From assembly GCA_963698645.1 (NCBI GenBank), contig CAVORP010000007.1, positions 930,001 to 994,000 on the forward strand: a DNA stretch of 64,000 nt. Direction: 5' to 3'. The translations under genes were made by a program, and so were the position numbers. Below, piece by piece: positions 41,363-51,225 of this stretch. The notes beneath the pieces were generated by a model. The model did not search any database, was not told the DNA's origin, and saw only the letters and a program-made list of their open reading frames with translations. The stretch is from Ovoidimarina sp963698645 (GTDB taxonomy: Bacteria; Pseudomonadota; Alphaproteobacteria; Rhodobacterales; Rhodobacteraceae). Every line of letters begins with the position of its first letter. Position 1 is the first letter of the stretch.

Positions 41363-43330
41363 TTGTCAGACGCAAAGGCGCAGGATGCCCTTGTCTCAAT
41401 TCCCGCGCTTCTGGCGCGGAATGCCCGCGTGTTCGGTGACAAGCCTGCCTTTCGCGAAAAGGAATACGGCATTTGGCAAAGCTGGACCTGGGCCGAGGTG
41501 GCCGAGGAGACCCGCGACCTTGCACTGGGGTTTCTCGAGCTTGGTGTCGCCCGCGGAGACCATGTGGCAATCATCGGGTCGAACCGCCCCGGGCTCTACT
41601 GGTCGATGGTCGCTGCGCAGATGTGCGGGGCGATTCCGGTGCCGCTATATCAGGACGCGGTGGCCGAAGAGATGGCCTATGTCCTTGAACACTGCGGCGC
41701 GCGGTTCATCGTCGCCGAGGATCAGGAACAGGTGGACAAGGTTCTCGAGATCGCCGATCGCGTCGGCCATATCGAGCATATCGTCTATCAGGACCGCAGG
41801 GGGATGCGGAAATACGATCACAGCCGGATGAATGCGCTGAGCGATGTGCAGACGACCGGACGGGCCGCCCATGACAGGTTCGATGCCGAGTTGCGGACGC
41901 GGACGGATGCGCTTGGATATGACGATACTTGCGTGATGCTTTATACGTCGGGGACCACGGGGCGTCCCAAGGGCGTCGTTCTTTCGAACAGGAACATCAT
42001 AGAGGCTTCGAAATCGTCGAGCGCCTTCGATGATCTGGGCCCAGGGGACGAGATCCTTGCCTACCTCCCGATGGCATGGGTGGGCGATTTCATCTTTTCC
42101 GTCGGACAGGCCTATTGGACGGGTTTCTGCGTGAACTGCCCCGAGGGCGCCAACACGATGCAGGACGATCTGCGCGAGATCGCGCCCACCTATTTCTTTG
42201 CCCCGCCACGATATTTCGAGGGACTGCTGACGCAGATCATGATCCGGATGGAGGATGCGGGTCGGGTGAAGAAGGCGATGTTCGATTACTTCATGGCCCA
42301 TGCCCGCAAGGTCGGGCCGGACCTGATGGACGGCAAACCCGTGGGGCTGTGGGACCGACTGAAATACGCGCTGGGGGATGTTCTGGTCTATGGGCCGCTG
42401 CGGAACCGGGCGGGCATGTCAAAGGTGCGTGTGGGCTATACGGCGGGCGAGGCGATCGGTCCGGAAATCTTCGATTTCTATCGCTCCCTGGGCATCAACC
42501 TGAAGCAGCTCTACGGGCAGACGGAGGCCAGCGTTTTCATCACCCAGCAGCCTGATGGCGAAGTGCGGGCGGATACGGTGGGCGTGCCGTCGCCGGGGGT
42601 CGAGGTGCGGATCGCGGAGTCCGGCGAGGTGTTCTACCGCTCGCCGGGAACTTTTGTGGAGTATTACAAGAACCCGGCGTCGACGGCGGAGACGAAGGAT
42701 TCCGAGGGATGGGTCGCGACGGGGGACGCCGGTTTTTTCGAGGAAGGCACCGGGCACTTGCGGATCATCGACCGTGCGAAGGATGTGGGCAAGATGGCCA
42801 GTGGCGCGCTATTCGCGCCCAAGTACGTTGAAAATAAACTGAAATTCTATCCGAATATTCTGGAAGCCGTGGTCTTTGGCGCGGATCGCGAGATGTGCTG
42901 CGCCTTCATCAATATCGATCTGACGGCGGTGGGGAACTGGGCGGAGCGGAACAATATCTCTTACGCGTCCTATCAGGAATTGGCGGGGCACGCGCAGGTT
43001 CTGGATGCGATCCAGCGCCATGTGGAGGAGGTGAACACATCACTCGCCGCTGATGCGATGCTGGCCGGATGTCAGGTGCATCGCTTTCTGGTGCTGCACA
43101 AGGAACTGGATGCCGATGACGGCGAACTGACCCGGACCCGAAAAGTGCGCAGACGGATCATCGAAGAGAAATACGGCGATCTGATTAACGCACTGTACGA
43201 TGGGTCGAAATCGGTCTCGACGGTGACGGAAGTCACTTATGAGGACGGGCGGAAGGGCAGTATTTCCGCAACGCTGGAAATTCGGGACGCAAAGGTTGCG
43301 GACGTATCCGGGAAAGTCGCGGCGGAATGA
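41363..43330 (+). CDS. AMP-dependent acyl-CoA synthetase (long-chain type)
   Basis: About 655 residues of the ANL superfamily. It has the P-loop YTSGTTGRPKGVVLSN, YLPMAWVGDF, YGQTEASVFI, GWVATGDAGFF and RIIDRAKDVGKMASG near the hinge. It activates a carboxylic acid as acyl-AMP then acyl-CoA. TTG at 41363 is preferred as start because GGGAGG lies just upstream and homologues begin here; an ATG 57 bases earlier is possible. It heads an ABC importer cluster, so the imported substrate is probably a carboxylic acid that is trapped as a CoA ester. Confidence 0.9.
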   Translation: MSDAKAQDALVSIPALLARNARVFGDKPAFREKEYGIWQSWTWAEVAEETRDLALGFLELGVARGDHVAIIGSNRPGLYWSMVAAQMCGAIPVPLYQDAVAEEMAYVLEHCGARFIVAEDQEQVDKVLEIADRVGHIEHIVYQDRRGMRKYDHSRMNALSDVQTTGRAAHDRFDAELRTRTDALGYDDTCVMLYTSGTTGRPKGVVLSNRNIIEASKSSSAFDDLGPGDEILAYLPMAWVGDFIFSVGQAYWTGFCVNCPEGANTMQDDLREIAPTYFFAPPRYFEGLLTQIMIRMEDAGRVKKAMFDYFMAHARKVGPDLMDGKPVGLWDRLKYALGDVLVYGPLRNRAGMSKVRVGYTAGEAIGPEIFDFYRSLGINLKQLYGQTEASVFITQQPDGEVRADTVGVPSPGVEVRIAESGEVFYRSPGTFVEYYKNPASTAETKDSEGWVATGDAGFFEEGTGHLRIIDRAKDVGKMASGALFAPKYVENKLKFYPNILEAVVFGADREMCCAFINIDLTAVGNWAERNNISYASYQELAGHAQVLDAIQRHVEEVNTSLAADAMLAGCQVHRFLVLHKELDADDGELTRTRKVRRRIIEEKYGDLINALYDGSKSVSTVTEVTYEDGRKGSISATLEIRDAKVADVSGKVAAE

Positions 43331-43332
43331 AG

Positions 43333-43485
43333 TCAGAAGCGATCATCGAGATGGTGCGTGCGGTCGTCCCGCTGGGTGACCGGGGCCGGAATACGCGCCG
43401 GTTCGCCCTCGGGTTTCCGGGGGCCAAGGACGCTGTCGATGAAATCGTCGACAAGATCCTGAAACCATTCGTGCTGTGCGGACAT
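43333..43485 (-). CDS. Candidate 50-residue antisense small protein
   Basis: A minus-strand frame starting ATG at 43485, with a perfect GGAGG six to seven bases upstream, encodes MSAQHEWFQDLVDDFIDSVL followed by a Pro/Arg/Asp-rich tail. It lies within the 253-base gap between the acyl-CoA synthetase and the ABC ATPase, opposite to both. The Shine-Dalgarno is its main support. A plus-strand frame over the same bases (43327-43587) overlaps the synthetase stop but has no good ribosome site. Neither is recognised. Confidence 0.3.
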   Translation of the reverse strand: MSAQHEWFQDLVDDFIDSVLGPRKPEGEPARIPAPVTQRDDRTHHLDDRF

Positions 43486-43583
43486 GTTGCCCCCTCCCTT
43501 ACCCGTTTGTGCGCTTGTTACGGTGGCAGGATGCGTGCCGGATCACTCTTTTGTCGTGAAGGCACCGTTCGGAGGGTGCCGCG

Positions 43584-44402
43584 ATGAAGGACACGGCTGA
43601 AGGATTTGTCACCGAGGACGGCCGCCAGATCGGTGGGGTGCTCATGGAGATGCGCAATATTACCCTGCGGTTTGGCGGGGTTACGGCGATCCAGGATATC
43701 AGTTTCGATATCCGCGAGGGCGAGGTGCGCGCGATCATCGGGCCCAATGGCGCTGGCAAGTCCAGCATGCTGAACGTGATCAACGGATTCTATCATCCGC
43801 AGGAGGGGGAAATCTGGTTCCGGGGCGAGAAGCGCCCGACGATGAAGCCCTATGACGTGGCAAAGCAGGGGATTGCCCGCACCTTTCAGAATATCGCCCT
43901 TTTCAAGGGGATGAGCACGCTGGACAACATCATGACCGGCCGGAACACGATGATGAAGGCGGGCCTTTTTTCGCAGGCTTTGTGGTGGGGGAAGGCGGAG
44001 AAGGAAGAGCTCTGGCATCGGGAGCAGGTGGAAAAGGTCATCGATTTCCTCGAGATCCAGCACATTCGCAAGACGCCGGTGGGGACGCTGCCCTACGGAT
44101 TGCAGAAGCGGGTGGAGCTGGGTCGCGCCCTGGCGGCAGAGCCAAAGCTTCTTCTTCTGGACGAACCCATGGCCGGAATGAATGTCGAGGAGAAAGAGGA
44201 CATGAGCCGCTTCATCCTTGATGTTAATGACGAATTCGGAACGACCATCGCCCTGATCGAGCATGATATGGGCGTCGTCATGGACATCTCGGACCGGGTC
44301 GTGGTGATGGATTACGGCAAGAAGATCGGGGACGGAACGCCCGACGAGGTGCGCAACAGTCCCGAGGTGATCGACGCTTATCTGGGGGTTGCGCATGACT
44401 GA
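43584..44402 (+). CDS. Branched-chain-type ABC transporter ATP-binding protein (LivG-like)
   Basis: 272 residues with Walker A GPNGAGKSS, GIARTFQNIALFKGMSTLDN (Q-loop), the signature region in TLPYGLQKRVELGRALAAEP, Walker B LLLLDEPMAGMN and the H-loop in ALIEHDMGVVMDISD. The signature is degenerate (LPYG in place of LSGG), as in other LivG proteins. It energises uptake together with the two permeases and a second ATPase downstream. Confidence 0.93.
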   Translation: MKDTAEGFVTEDGRQIGGVLMEMRNITLRFGGVTAIQDISFDIREGEVRAIIGPNGAGKSSMLNVINGFYHPQEGEIWFRGEKRPTMKPYDVAKQGIARTFQNIALFKGMSTLDNIMTGRNTMMKAGLFSQALWWGKAEKEELWHREQVEKVIDFLEIQHIRKTPVGTLPYGLQKRVELGRALAAEPKLLLLDEPMAGMNVEEKEDMSRFILDVNDEFGTTIALIEHDMGVVMDISDRVVVMDYGKKIGDGTPDEVRNSPEVIDAYLGVAHD

Positions 44403-44486
44403 AAACGCCGATGCGGAAACCATGTGTATTTCATGCGCATACCATGCGGATAATGATTGGTTAACGCGCCGTGGAGGCATGTGCTG

Positions 44487-45446
44487 ATGGAGTTCCTTCG
44501 ATCCGTTCTGGTCGAGCCGTTCGCGGATATGGTCGCCGCTCCGGACTTCCTGTTGCAGGTCCTGTGGGAGGGTCTGGTGTCGGGTATCCTTTACGCGCTG
44601 ATCGCGCTGGGCTTTGTCCTGATCTTCCGGTCGAGCCGGATCTTCAACTTTGCGCAGGGCATCATGGTGGTGTTCGCGGCGCTGACGCTGGTGGGGTTGC
44701 ATCAGATGGGGCTGCCCGCATGGCTCGCATTCGCGGGCACGCTTCTGGTGATGTTCGTACTGGCCGTGGTGATCGAGCGGGTGGTCTTGCGCCCGCTGGT
44801 GGGCCAGCCCGACATCATGCTGTTCATGGCGACGATCGGGATCACGCTGTTCCTTGTGGGGGGCGGCGAGATCATCTTCGGCGGCGAGAACAAGCAGATG
44901 ATTTCGCGCGAGTTGGGCATTCCCGATGCGTCGCTGGAGTTCAACCCGTTCGACGGGTTCCTGCTTATCGAGGCGCGGGATATCACGGTGGTGGTGGGGG
45001 CGGCACTCATGGTGGTGGGGCTTCTGGTGTTCCTGAACCGCACCAAGATGGGCCGCGCGATCCGCGCCCTGGGGGATGACCCGCAGGCGGCGCTGAGCGT
45101 GGGAATATCGCTGACGACGATCTGGGTGCTTGTATGGTTTCTTGCGGGGATCATCGCGCTGATGACCGGGATCGCGTGGGGGAGCAGGGCGGGCGTGAGT
45201 TTCGCGCTTGAGATCATCGCGCTCAAGGCCCTGCCAGTGCTGATGCTGGGCGGGCTTGAGAGTATCTCGGGCGCGATCGTGGGCGGCATCGCGATCGGGG
45301 TTCTGGAGAAGCTGTTCGAGATCTACTGGGGTCAGCCGTTGATGGGGGGCGGCACCGAGGCGTGGTTTGCCTATGTGCTTGCCCTGACGGTGTTGTTGTT
45401 CCGGCCCCAGGGGCTTTTCGGCGAAAAGATCATCGAGAGGGTATGA
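44487..45446 (+). CDS. Branched-chain-type ABC permease (LivH-like)
   Basis: 319 residues, about eight helices, with LWEGLVSGILYALIALGFVL and the conserved EAA-like loop followed by LKALPVLMLGGLESISGAIVG. ATG 44487 has GGAGG at slightly long spacing; the frame is open a further 30 bases. The 84 bases before it hold nothing recognisable. Its stop overlaps the next start. Confidence 0.92.
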   Translation: MEFLRSVLVEPFADMVAAPDFLLQVLWEGLVSGILYALIALGFVLIFRSSRIFNFAQGIMVVFAALTLVGLHQMGLPAWLAFAGTLLVMFVLAVVIERVVLRPLVGQPDIMLFMATIGITLFLVGGGEIIFGGENKQMISRELGIPDASLEFNPFDGFLLIEARDITVVVGAALMVVGLLVFLNRTKMGRAIRALGDDPQAALSVGISLTTIWVLVWFLAGIIALMTGIAWGSRAGVSFALEIIALKALPVLMLGGLESISGAIVGGIAIGVLEKLFEIYWGQPLMGGGTEAWFAYVLALTVLLFRPQGLFGEKIIERV

Positions 45447-45814
45447 TGGCGCATCGATCCCGGATCGGCGGGTTTTCCATTGATTGCCAGACCGACGATC
45501 TGTCGGCGGCGGCTACGTTCTGGGGCAAGGTCCTGGGGGTCGGACCAGAGCCGGCAGAAGAGAATTACATGCGATTGGGGCATCAGGGCGGGCTGAGTGT
45601 CGAGGTGCAGAAGGTCGATCACCCGTCCCGCGTGCATCTGGATATCGAGACCGACGATATCGAGGCCGAAGTCGCGCGGCTTGTGGAACTGGGGGCCAAG
45701 CGGTTTCGGGATATGGAAGACTGGGTTGTGATGGAGGCGCCGACGGGGCACCGGTTCTGTGTCGTCCCGGCGCACGGGGCGGATTTCGAGCGGGAGGCCA
45801 CGATATGGGAGTGA
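45443..45814 (+). CDS. VOC family (glyoxalase/bleomycin resistance-like) protein
   Basis: About 123 residues forming one VOC unit: IGGFSIDCQTDDLSAAATFW, VHLDIETDDIEAEVARLVELG and a late APTGHRFCVVPAH. It is embedded between the two permease genes and starts within the LivH stop, so it is co-translated with the importer. It may act on the transported compound or its CoA ester; this is inference from position. Confidence 0.87.
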   Translation: MMAHRSRIGGFSIDCQTDDLSAAATFWGKVLGVGPEPAEENYMRLGHQGGLSVEVQKVDHPSRVHLDIETDDIEAEVARLVELGAKRFRDMEDWVVMEAPTGHRFCVVPAHGADFEREATIWE

Positions 45815-45923
45815 ACCGCGAGGATCGGGCTTGCGATTACGGACACGGAAAGGTGGGAAACCTTTGCCCCCCTAGCGGGCCGTTTAGATGGCGGTGTGCC
45901 GTTGATGTGGTAGGAGAGCGCTG

Positions 45924-47001
45924 ATGCTTTATCGCACCTCTGGCCAGTTCAAGACGTCCTATCGCAGCGACCAGGCGCTGTTTCCGATCCGGCAGGATGC
46001 GATCCTTTTGGGGCTGATCCTGATCTTCGCCTGGGCAGTCCTGCCGTTTACCGCCAGCGAGTTCGCGTTCCAGACGCTTCTGATCCCGGTGCTGATCTAT
46101 GCGCTGGCGGCGACGGGGCTGAACATCCTGACGGGCTATGCCGGGCAGTTGAGCCTTGGGACAGGCGCGTTCATGGGGGTGGGGGCCTATGCGTGTTACA
46201 AGCTGATCACGATCTTTCCCGAGATGAACCTTTTGGTGGCGGTGCTGGCCTCGGGTCTGTTTTCGGCCGCCGTGGGAGTGATGTTCGGCCTGCCCAGCCT
46301 GCGGATCAAGGGGTTCTATCTGGCGATTGCGACGCTGGCCGCGCAGTTCTTTCTGATCTGGCTGTTCGAGAAATGGGCGTGGCTTTACAATTACAATGCC
46401 AGCGGGGCCATTCAGGTGCCCAATGTCGAGATCTTCGGCGTGCATTTCGCGGGGCCTTTGGCGACGATCGCAGGCACAGTATTATTTCGTGCTGGTGGTG
46501 GTGACGCTGCTGACGGTGGTGGCGATCAACCTGACGCGGGGCAACCTTGGCCGGTCGTGGAAGGCGGTGCGGGACATGGATATCGCCGCCGAGCTGATCG
46601 GGATCAACTTGCTGAAGGCGAAGCTCATGGCTTTCGCGGTGTCGAGCTATATCGTCGGGGTTTCCGGCGCGCTTTTCGTTTTTCTGTGGCGCGGGGCGGC
46701 GGAACCCAACCTGTTCGACATCGACCTGTCGTTCCGGGTTCTGTTCATCGCGATCATCGGCGGGCTGGGGTCGATCCTTGGCAACTGGCTTGGCGCGATC
46801 CTGATCGTGGCCTTGCCGGTGGTTCTGAACACGGTGCCCGAGGTGTTCGGGTTGGATATCAAATCGGCGACCGTCGAGCATATCAACGTGATGATCGTGG
46901 GCGCGCTGATCGTGTTCTTTCTGATCGTCGAGCCGCACGGGCTTGCGCGCCTTTGGGCGCTGATCCGCGAGAAACTCATTCACTGGCCGTTCCCCTATTA
47001 G
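45924..47001 (+). pseudogene. Branched-chain-type ABC permease (LivM-like), frameshifted
   Basis: The first frame gives about 188 residues of a LivM permease (FQTLLIPVLIYALAATGLNI, LTGYAGQLSLGTGAFMGVGA, LPSLRIKGFYLAIATLAAQF). Register is lost at about 46476-46486. The rest (QYYFVLVVVTLL, NLGRSWKAVRDMDIAAELIG, AIIGGLGSILGNWLGAILIV) continues in another frame to 47001. The joined protein would be about 358 residues, normal for the family. The 109 bases before it hold no clear gene. Confidence 0.87.
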
Positions 47002-47037
47002 GGGCGGCGCAATCAAACGAAAAAAGGGAGGAAGACC

Positions 47038-48335
47038 ATGAAACAACTGACCAGACTGGCCCTTGCGGGCGCGGTCGCGGCCTTTGGGACCGCTGCCGCG
47101 GCGCAGGAATTGTTCACGCCGAACCTCAGCTACCGGACCGGGCCGTTCGCGGCGACGGGTATTCCGCTGATGAACGGGCAGGCCGATTACATGGCGATGT
47201 TGAACGCCCGCGATGGCGGCATTGGTGGCGTGCCGGTGAACTTCGAGGAATGCGAGACCGGCTATTCCACCGAGAAGGGTGTGGAATGCTATGAGCGGAC
47301 CAAGGGGCAGGCGATCGTGACCCAGCCATGGTCGACGGGCATCACGCTTCAGGTGCTGCCGAAGACCAACGTCGACCAGATCCCGATCCTTGCGCCCGGC
47401 TATGGGTTCAGCCCGATGTCGGACGGCAAGACGTTCCAGTGGGCCTTCAACCCGCCCGCATCCTATTGGGACGGCGCGTCGATGATCCTGCAGGCGATTT
47501 CGGGTGGAGACCTGTCGTCGCTTGCGGGCAAGAAGATCGCGCATCTGCATCTCGACCACCCTTATGGCAAGGAGCCGCTGCCGCTGTTCGAGGCGATGGC
47601 GGCGGAATACGGGTTCGAATTGCTGCCGATCCCGGTGGGCTTGAGCGAGATGCAGAACCAGTCGGCCCAGTGGCTTCAGATCCGCCGGGAGCGCCCGGAT
47701 TTCGTGATCATGTGGGGCTGGGGTGCGATGAATGCCGGTGCGATCACCGAGGCGGTCAAGACGCGCTATCCGATGGATCAGTTCGTGGGTGTCTGGTGGT
47801 CGGGCCATTCGGACGATCTTCAACTGGTGGGCGAGGACGGCAAGGGCTATCGCGCGATCTCGTGGTCGCTGCCCAATCCCGATGCGCCGGTGATGGCGGC
47901 GATCCGCGAGCATGTGGTGGCCGCGGGCAAATCGCTGGCCAGCGAGGAGGAGCTTGGACGAGGTATTCTATGGCCGCGGCGTCGTGATCTCGGCGATCCT
48001 TGCCGAGGGCATCCGCGTGGCACAGGAGATGCATGGGACGGCCGAGATCAGCCCCGCGCAGCTTCGGGACGGGCTTGCCGGCCTGAACTTCACCCAGGCG
48101 CGGATCGACGAGCTGGGTCTGACCGGCATGATGGCGCCGTTTTCGACCTCCTGTGCCGATCACACCGGTCATTCCGGTGGCTGGATGATCGAATGGGACG
48201 GGTCGAAGTTCGTTCAGGCCTCTGACCTGTTGTCGGCGGACCGGGGAGCGATCGAGCCTCTGGAGGCGGAGAAGGCCGCGGAATACGCGCGCAGCCAACG
48301 CACCCTGGCCGGTGAACGAAGCCTGCGAAGGCTAG
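47038..48335 (+). pseudogene. Branched-chain-type ABC substrate-binding protein, two frameshifts
   Basis: Signal peptide MKQLTRLALAGAVAAFGTAA, then a type-1 periplasmic binding fold (YRTGPFAATGIPLMNGQADY, GKKIAHLHLDHPYGKEPLPL). The frame breaks at about 47950-47958, resumes with LDEVFYGRGVVISAILAEGI, and breaks again at about 48285-48295 before the expected end NAPWPVNEACEG with TAG at 48335. The restored product has about 430 residues. Branched-chain-type binding proteins of this group take aromatic or aliphatic acids as well as amino acids. Confidence 0.87.
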
Positions 48336-48404
48336 GCAGTGGTTTTCCCGGCGGCGGCGCACGCCGTCGCCGGGGGATTTCAGCCAATTCAGCAAGGGCG
48401 ACCC

Positions 48405-49225
48405 ATGGCCGATAGCGCACCCGAGACCCTTCTGGAGGTCAACAATATCGAGGTCATTTATGACCACGTGATCCTTGTCCTGAAGGGGGTGTCGCCTGAG
48501 CGTGCCCGAAGGGCGGGATCACCGCGCTTCTGGGCGGGAATGGCGCGGGCAAGACCACGACGCTGAAGGCGATTTCGAACCTTCTGGGGGCCGAGCGGGG
48601 CGAGGTGACCAAGGGGTCGATCGTCTATCGCGGCGAGCGGGTGCAGGATCTGGATCCGGCCGCGCTGGTGCGGAAGGGTGTTATTCAGGTGATGGAGGGA
48701 CGGCATTGCTTCGAGCATCTGACGGTCGAGGAGAACCTGCTGACCGGAGCCTATACGCGCCGCGATGGCCGGGCCGAGATCGAGCGCGATCTGGAACTGG
48801 TCTACAGTTATTTCCCGCGGCTGAAGGAGCGGCGGCGCAGTCAGGCGGGCTATACCTCGGGCGGTGAGCAACAGATGACCGCGATCGGGCGGGCCCTGAT
48901 GAGCCGGCCCGAGATGATCCTGCTGGATGAGCCATCCATGGGGCTGGCGCCGCAGCTGGTCGAGGATATTTTCGAGCGGGTGAAGACGCTGAACGAGAAG
49001 GAGGGCGTGAGTTTCCTTCTGGCGGAGCAGAACACCAACGTCGCGCTGCGCTTCGCGCATTACGGATACATCCTGGAAAGCGGGCGGATCGTGATGGATG
49101 GCGATGCGGCGCGGCTGCGGGAAAACGACGATGTGAAGGAATTCTATCTGGGCGTCTCGGACGAGGGGCGCCGGTCGTTCCGCGATGTGCGCAGCTATCG
49201 ACGCAGGAAAAGGTGGTTGAGCTAG
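48405..49225 (+). pseudogene. Branched-chain-type ABC transporter ATP-binding protein (LivF-like), two frameshifts
   Basis: Starts MADSAPETLLEVNNIEVIYD. Between 48492 and 48515 two single-base insertions (CC for C, GGG for GG) break the segment just before Walker A. Correcting them gives LSVPEGGITALLGGNGAGKTTTLKAI in continuity and runs through TSGGEQQMTAIGRALMSRPE and LLDEPSMGLAP to 49225. The restored protein has about 272 residues. Both errors lengthen a homopolymer, which favours a sequencing cause. Confidence 0.87.
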
Positions 49226-49228
49226 GTC

Positions 49229-50209
49229 ATGAAAGCAGTCTGGTATGAGCGGTTCGGGCCGGCAGGCGAGGTTCTGACCCTCGGCGAGATGGATGATCCC
49301 GTGCCGGGGCCGGGCGAGGTTCTGGTGCGGGTCAGGGCGACGGGTGTGAACCCGTCGGATGTGAAGCTGCGCGCCGGGGCGCGGCCCGGGGCGGTGATGG
49401 CCTTTCCACGGATCGTGCCCCATTCGGACGGGGCGGGCGAGATCGTGGCGGTGGGTGCCGATGTCGATCCGGGCCGGGTGGGTCAGCGGGTCTGGATCTG
49501 GAACGGCCAGTGGGAGCGGGCACAGGGCACGGCGGCGGAACTGATCGCGCTGCCCGCGGCGCAGGCGGTGCCGTTGCCGGATGCGGCCAGCTTCGAGGAA
49601 GGCGCCTGCATGGGCATTCCGGCGATGACGGCGTGGTATGCGCTGTTCGGCGACGGGGTGCGGCTTGAGGGCCAGACGGTGCTGGTGACCGGCGGGGCCG
49701 GGACAGTGGGGCGCTATGCCTGCCAGATGGCGGCGCTGGCCGGGGCGCGGGTGATCACCACGGTGTCCTCGCCCGAGAAGGCGGCGCATTCGGGTGCGGC
49801 GGAGTGGGTGAATTACCGCGAGGCCGATGTGGTGGAAGCGGTGATGGAGATGACCGGCGGCGCCGGGGTCGACCGGATCGTCGAGGTGGATTTCGGGGCC
49901 AATCAGGCGGATGCGCTCGCGCTGATCCGACCCGGGGGCGTGATTGCGGCCTATGCCTCGGCCGGGGTGATGGCGCCGGAATTGCAGTTCTATCCGTTCA
50001 TGTTCCGCAACGTGACGCTGCGGATGCTGATCGCCTACCTGATCCCCGATGCCGCGCGGCGGGCGGGCGAAGCGGTGATCGGTGCTTGGCTGGAGGCCGG
50101 GGCGTTGTCCCATGCGGTTGTGCCGGGTGGCGGTCTGGCGGACGCCGCCGCCGCCCATGACAAGGTCGCGGCGGGCGAGAAGCTGGGCACGGTGGTTCTG
50201 AGTGTCTAG
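49229..50209 (+). CDS. MDR-family NADPH:quinone reductase-like oxidoreductase
   Basis: 326 residues of the medium-chain reductase family without the structural zinc cysteines. It shows GEVLVRVRATGVNPSDVKLR, the NADPH loop VTGGAGTVGRYACQMAA and a C-terminal AAAAHDKVAAGEKLGTVVL. Members reduce quinones, enones or enoyl-CoA. Start is three bases after the LivF-like stop, so it is probably part of the importer operon. Confidence 0.9.
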   Translation: MKAVWYERFGPAGEVLTLGEMDDPVPGPGEVLVRVRATGVNPSDVKLRAGARPGAVMAFPRIVPHSDGAGEIVAVGADVDPGRVGQRVWIWNGQWERAQGTAAELIALPAAQAVPLPDAASFEEGACMGIPAMTAWYALFGDGVRLEGQTVLVTGGAGTVGRYACQMAALAGARVITTVSSPEKAAHSGAAEWVNYREADVVEAVMEMTGGAGVDRIVEVDFGANQADALALIRPGGVIAAYASAGVMAPELQFYPFMFRNVTLRMLIAYLIPDAARRAGEAVIGAWLEAGALSHAVVPGGGLADAAAAHDKVAAGEKLGTVVLSV

Positions 50210-50235
50210 GGCCGGGACCTGTACCGGGAGCGGTG

Positions 50236-51082
50236 TCAGGCTTCGGCCTGCATTTCGGCGATCCGTTCCAGCGCTTCTTCGCGCGTGTTGCGGATATTCG
50301 GGCGGAAGTCCTGGCTTTCGGCACGCATCCGGATCTCGGCCTCGGTCTCGGAGCCCGCGGCGTAGCGGACCGAGCCCAGGGAGGCGGCGATATTGAGGCG
50401 TTTGCCGCGGCGGGCGTATTCGACCCATGCCGCTGGTTCGATATGGCAGTTGTTGTAGTTGACGAGGAAGTACCACTTCTGGTCGGTCTTCCGTGATCAG
50501 CTCTTCGATATAGTCGTAGAAATCGTCGACGTCGCGGGCGTGGTGGAAGGTGAAATCCGAGAAATCGACCACCATGATCCGGTCTTCCAGCAGGAACTCG
50601 ATCCGGGGCTCGAAATCGGCACGGGTGTAGTTCGGCTCGTGGACGATCCGGGCGCGCCGCTGCGAGGGCAGTTCGGCGATGCGGGCGATGGCGCCGTCGC
50701 GGGTGGCGAAGAGATTTGGGTCGAAGGCCTCGGTGCCCGGCGGCGCGTTCGATCTGGGCGCGGGTTTCGGGCGAGGCATCGTAGCGGACGGAGCCCATGG
50801 AATGGGCCTTGTTCAGCGTCTTTCCGCGACGGGAAAAGGCGATCCAGGCGCTGGGGTCGATCCGACATCCCTGGTAGTTTATCATGAAGAACCAGAGCGG
50901 TTCGCCGGTCGCGTCGATACGTTCTTCGCAGCGGTCGTAGAAGGCGTTGACGTCAGCGGAGTTGTGGAAATGGACGTGGCTGAGATCGACCTCGAAGATC
51001 ATCTTCGTCGTCGAGGAAGCAGAGGCGGGAATCGATTCCCGCTGGGCGTGAATTCGATTTCGTCGAGTGTGTCGCTCTGCAT
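50236..51082 (-). pseudogene. Two-copy repeated-domain protein of unknown function, at least four frameshifts
   Basis: Read across frames the product is about 280 residues: MQSDTLDEIEFTPSGN, then domain 1 (VDLSHVHFHNSADVNAFYDR, LWFFMINYQGCRIDPSAWIA, FSRRGKTLNKAHSMGSVRYD), a linker GTEAFDPNLFATRD, then domain 2 (VDFSDFTFHHARDVDDFYDY, KWYFLVNYNNCHIEPAAWVE, YARRGKRLNIAASLGSVRYA), a matching FRPNIRNTREEALERI linker and a TGA at 50236. Shifts are needed near 51030, 51003, 50748 and 50490. The two halves are clear duplicates. I do not recognise the family; it lies opposite to, and between, the importer and an acyl-CoA ligase. Confidence 0.65.
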
Positions 51083-51225
51083 CCGTCTGTCCTTGCCGCG
51101 CGTCTTGCCGGGCGGCCCCGCGATGGCCTAGTTTAAATGCTGCAGCGCGGCAAACAAGGGAACAAGCTGTCGCGCGCGAAAAGGTCGGCGTTCGCTTGCC
51201 TGAGAAAGGTCCTAATGTATTGACT

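Noticed and set aside
43327..43587. Plus-strand 86-codon frame after the acyl-CoA synthetase
   Set aside because: It overlaps the synthetase stop, but lacks a Shine-Dalgarno and runs into the next gene with a composition unlike a protein.
46306..47913. Minus-strand open frame of about 535 codons opposite the LivM and binding protein genes
   Set aside because: Arg/His-rich translation typical of an antisense frame; the plus strand has clear transporter motifs.
48458..50779. Minus-strand open frame of about 773 codons opposite LivF and the MDR reductase
   Set aside because: Only its first 100 codons belong to a real protein (the two-domain gene). The rest is a GC-rich shadow of the two plus-strand genes.
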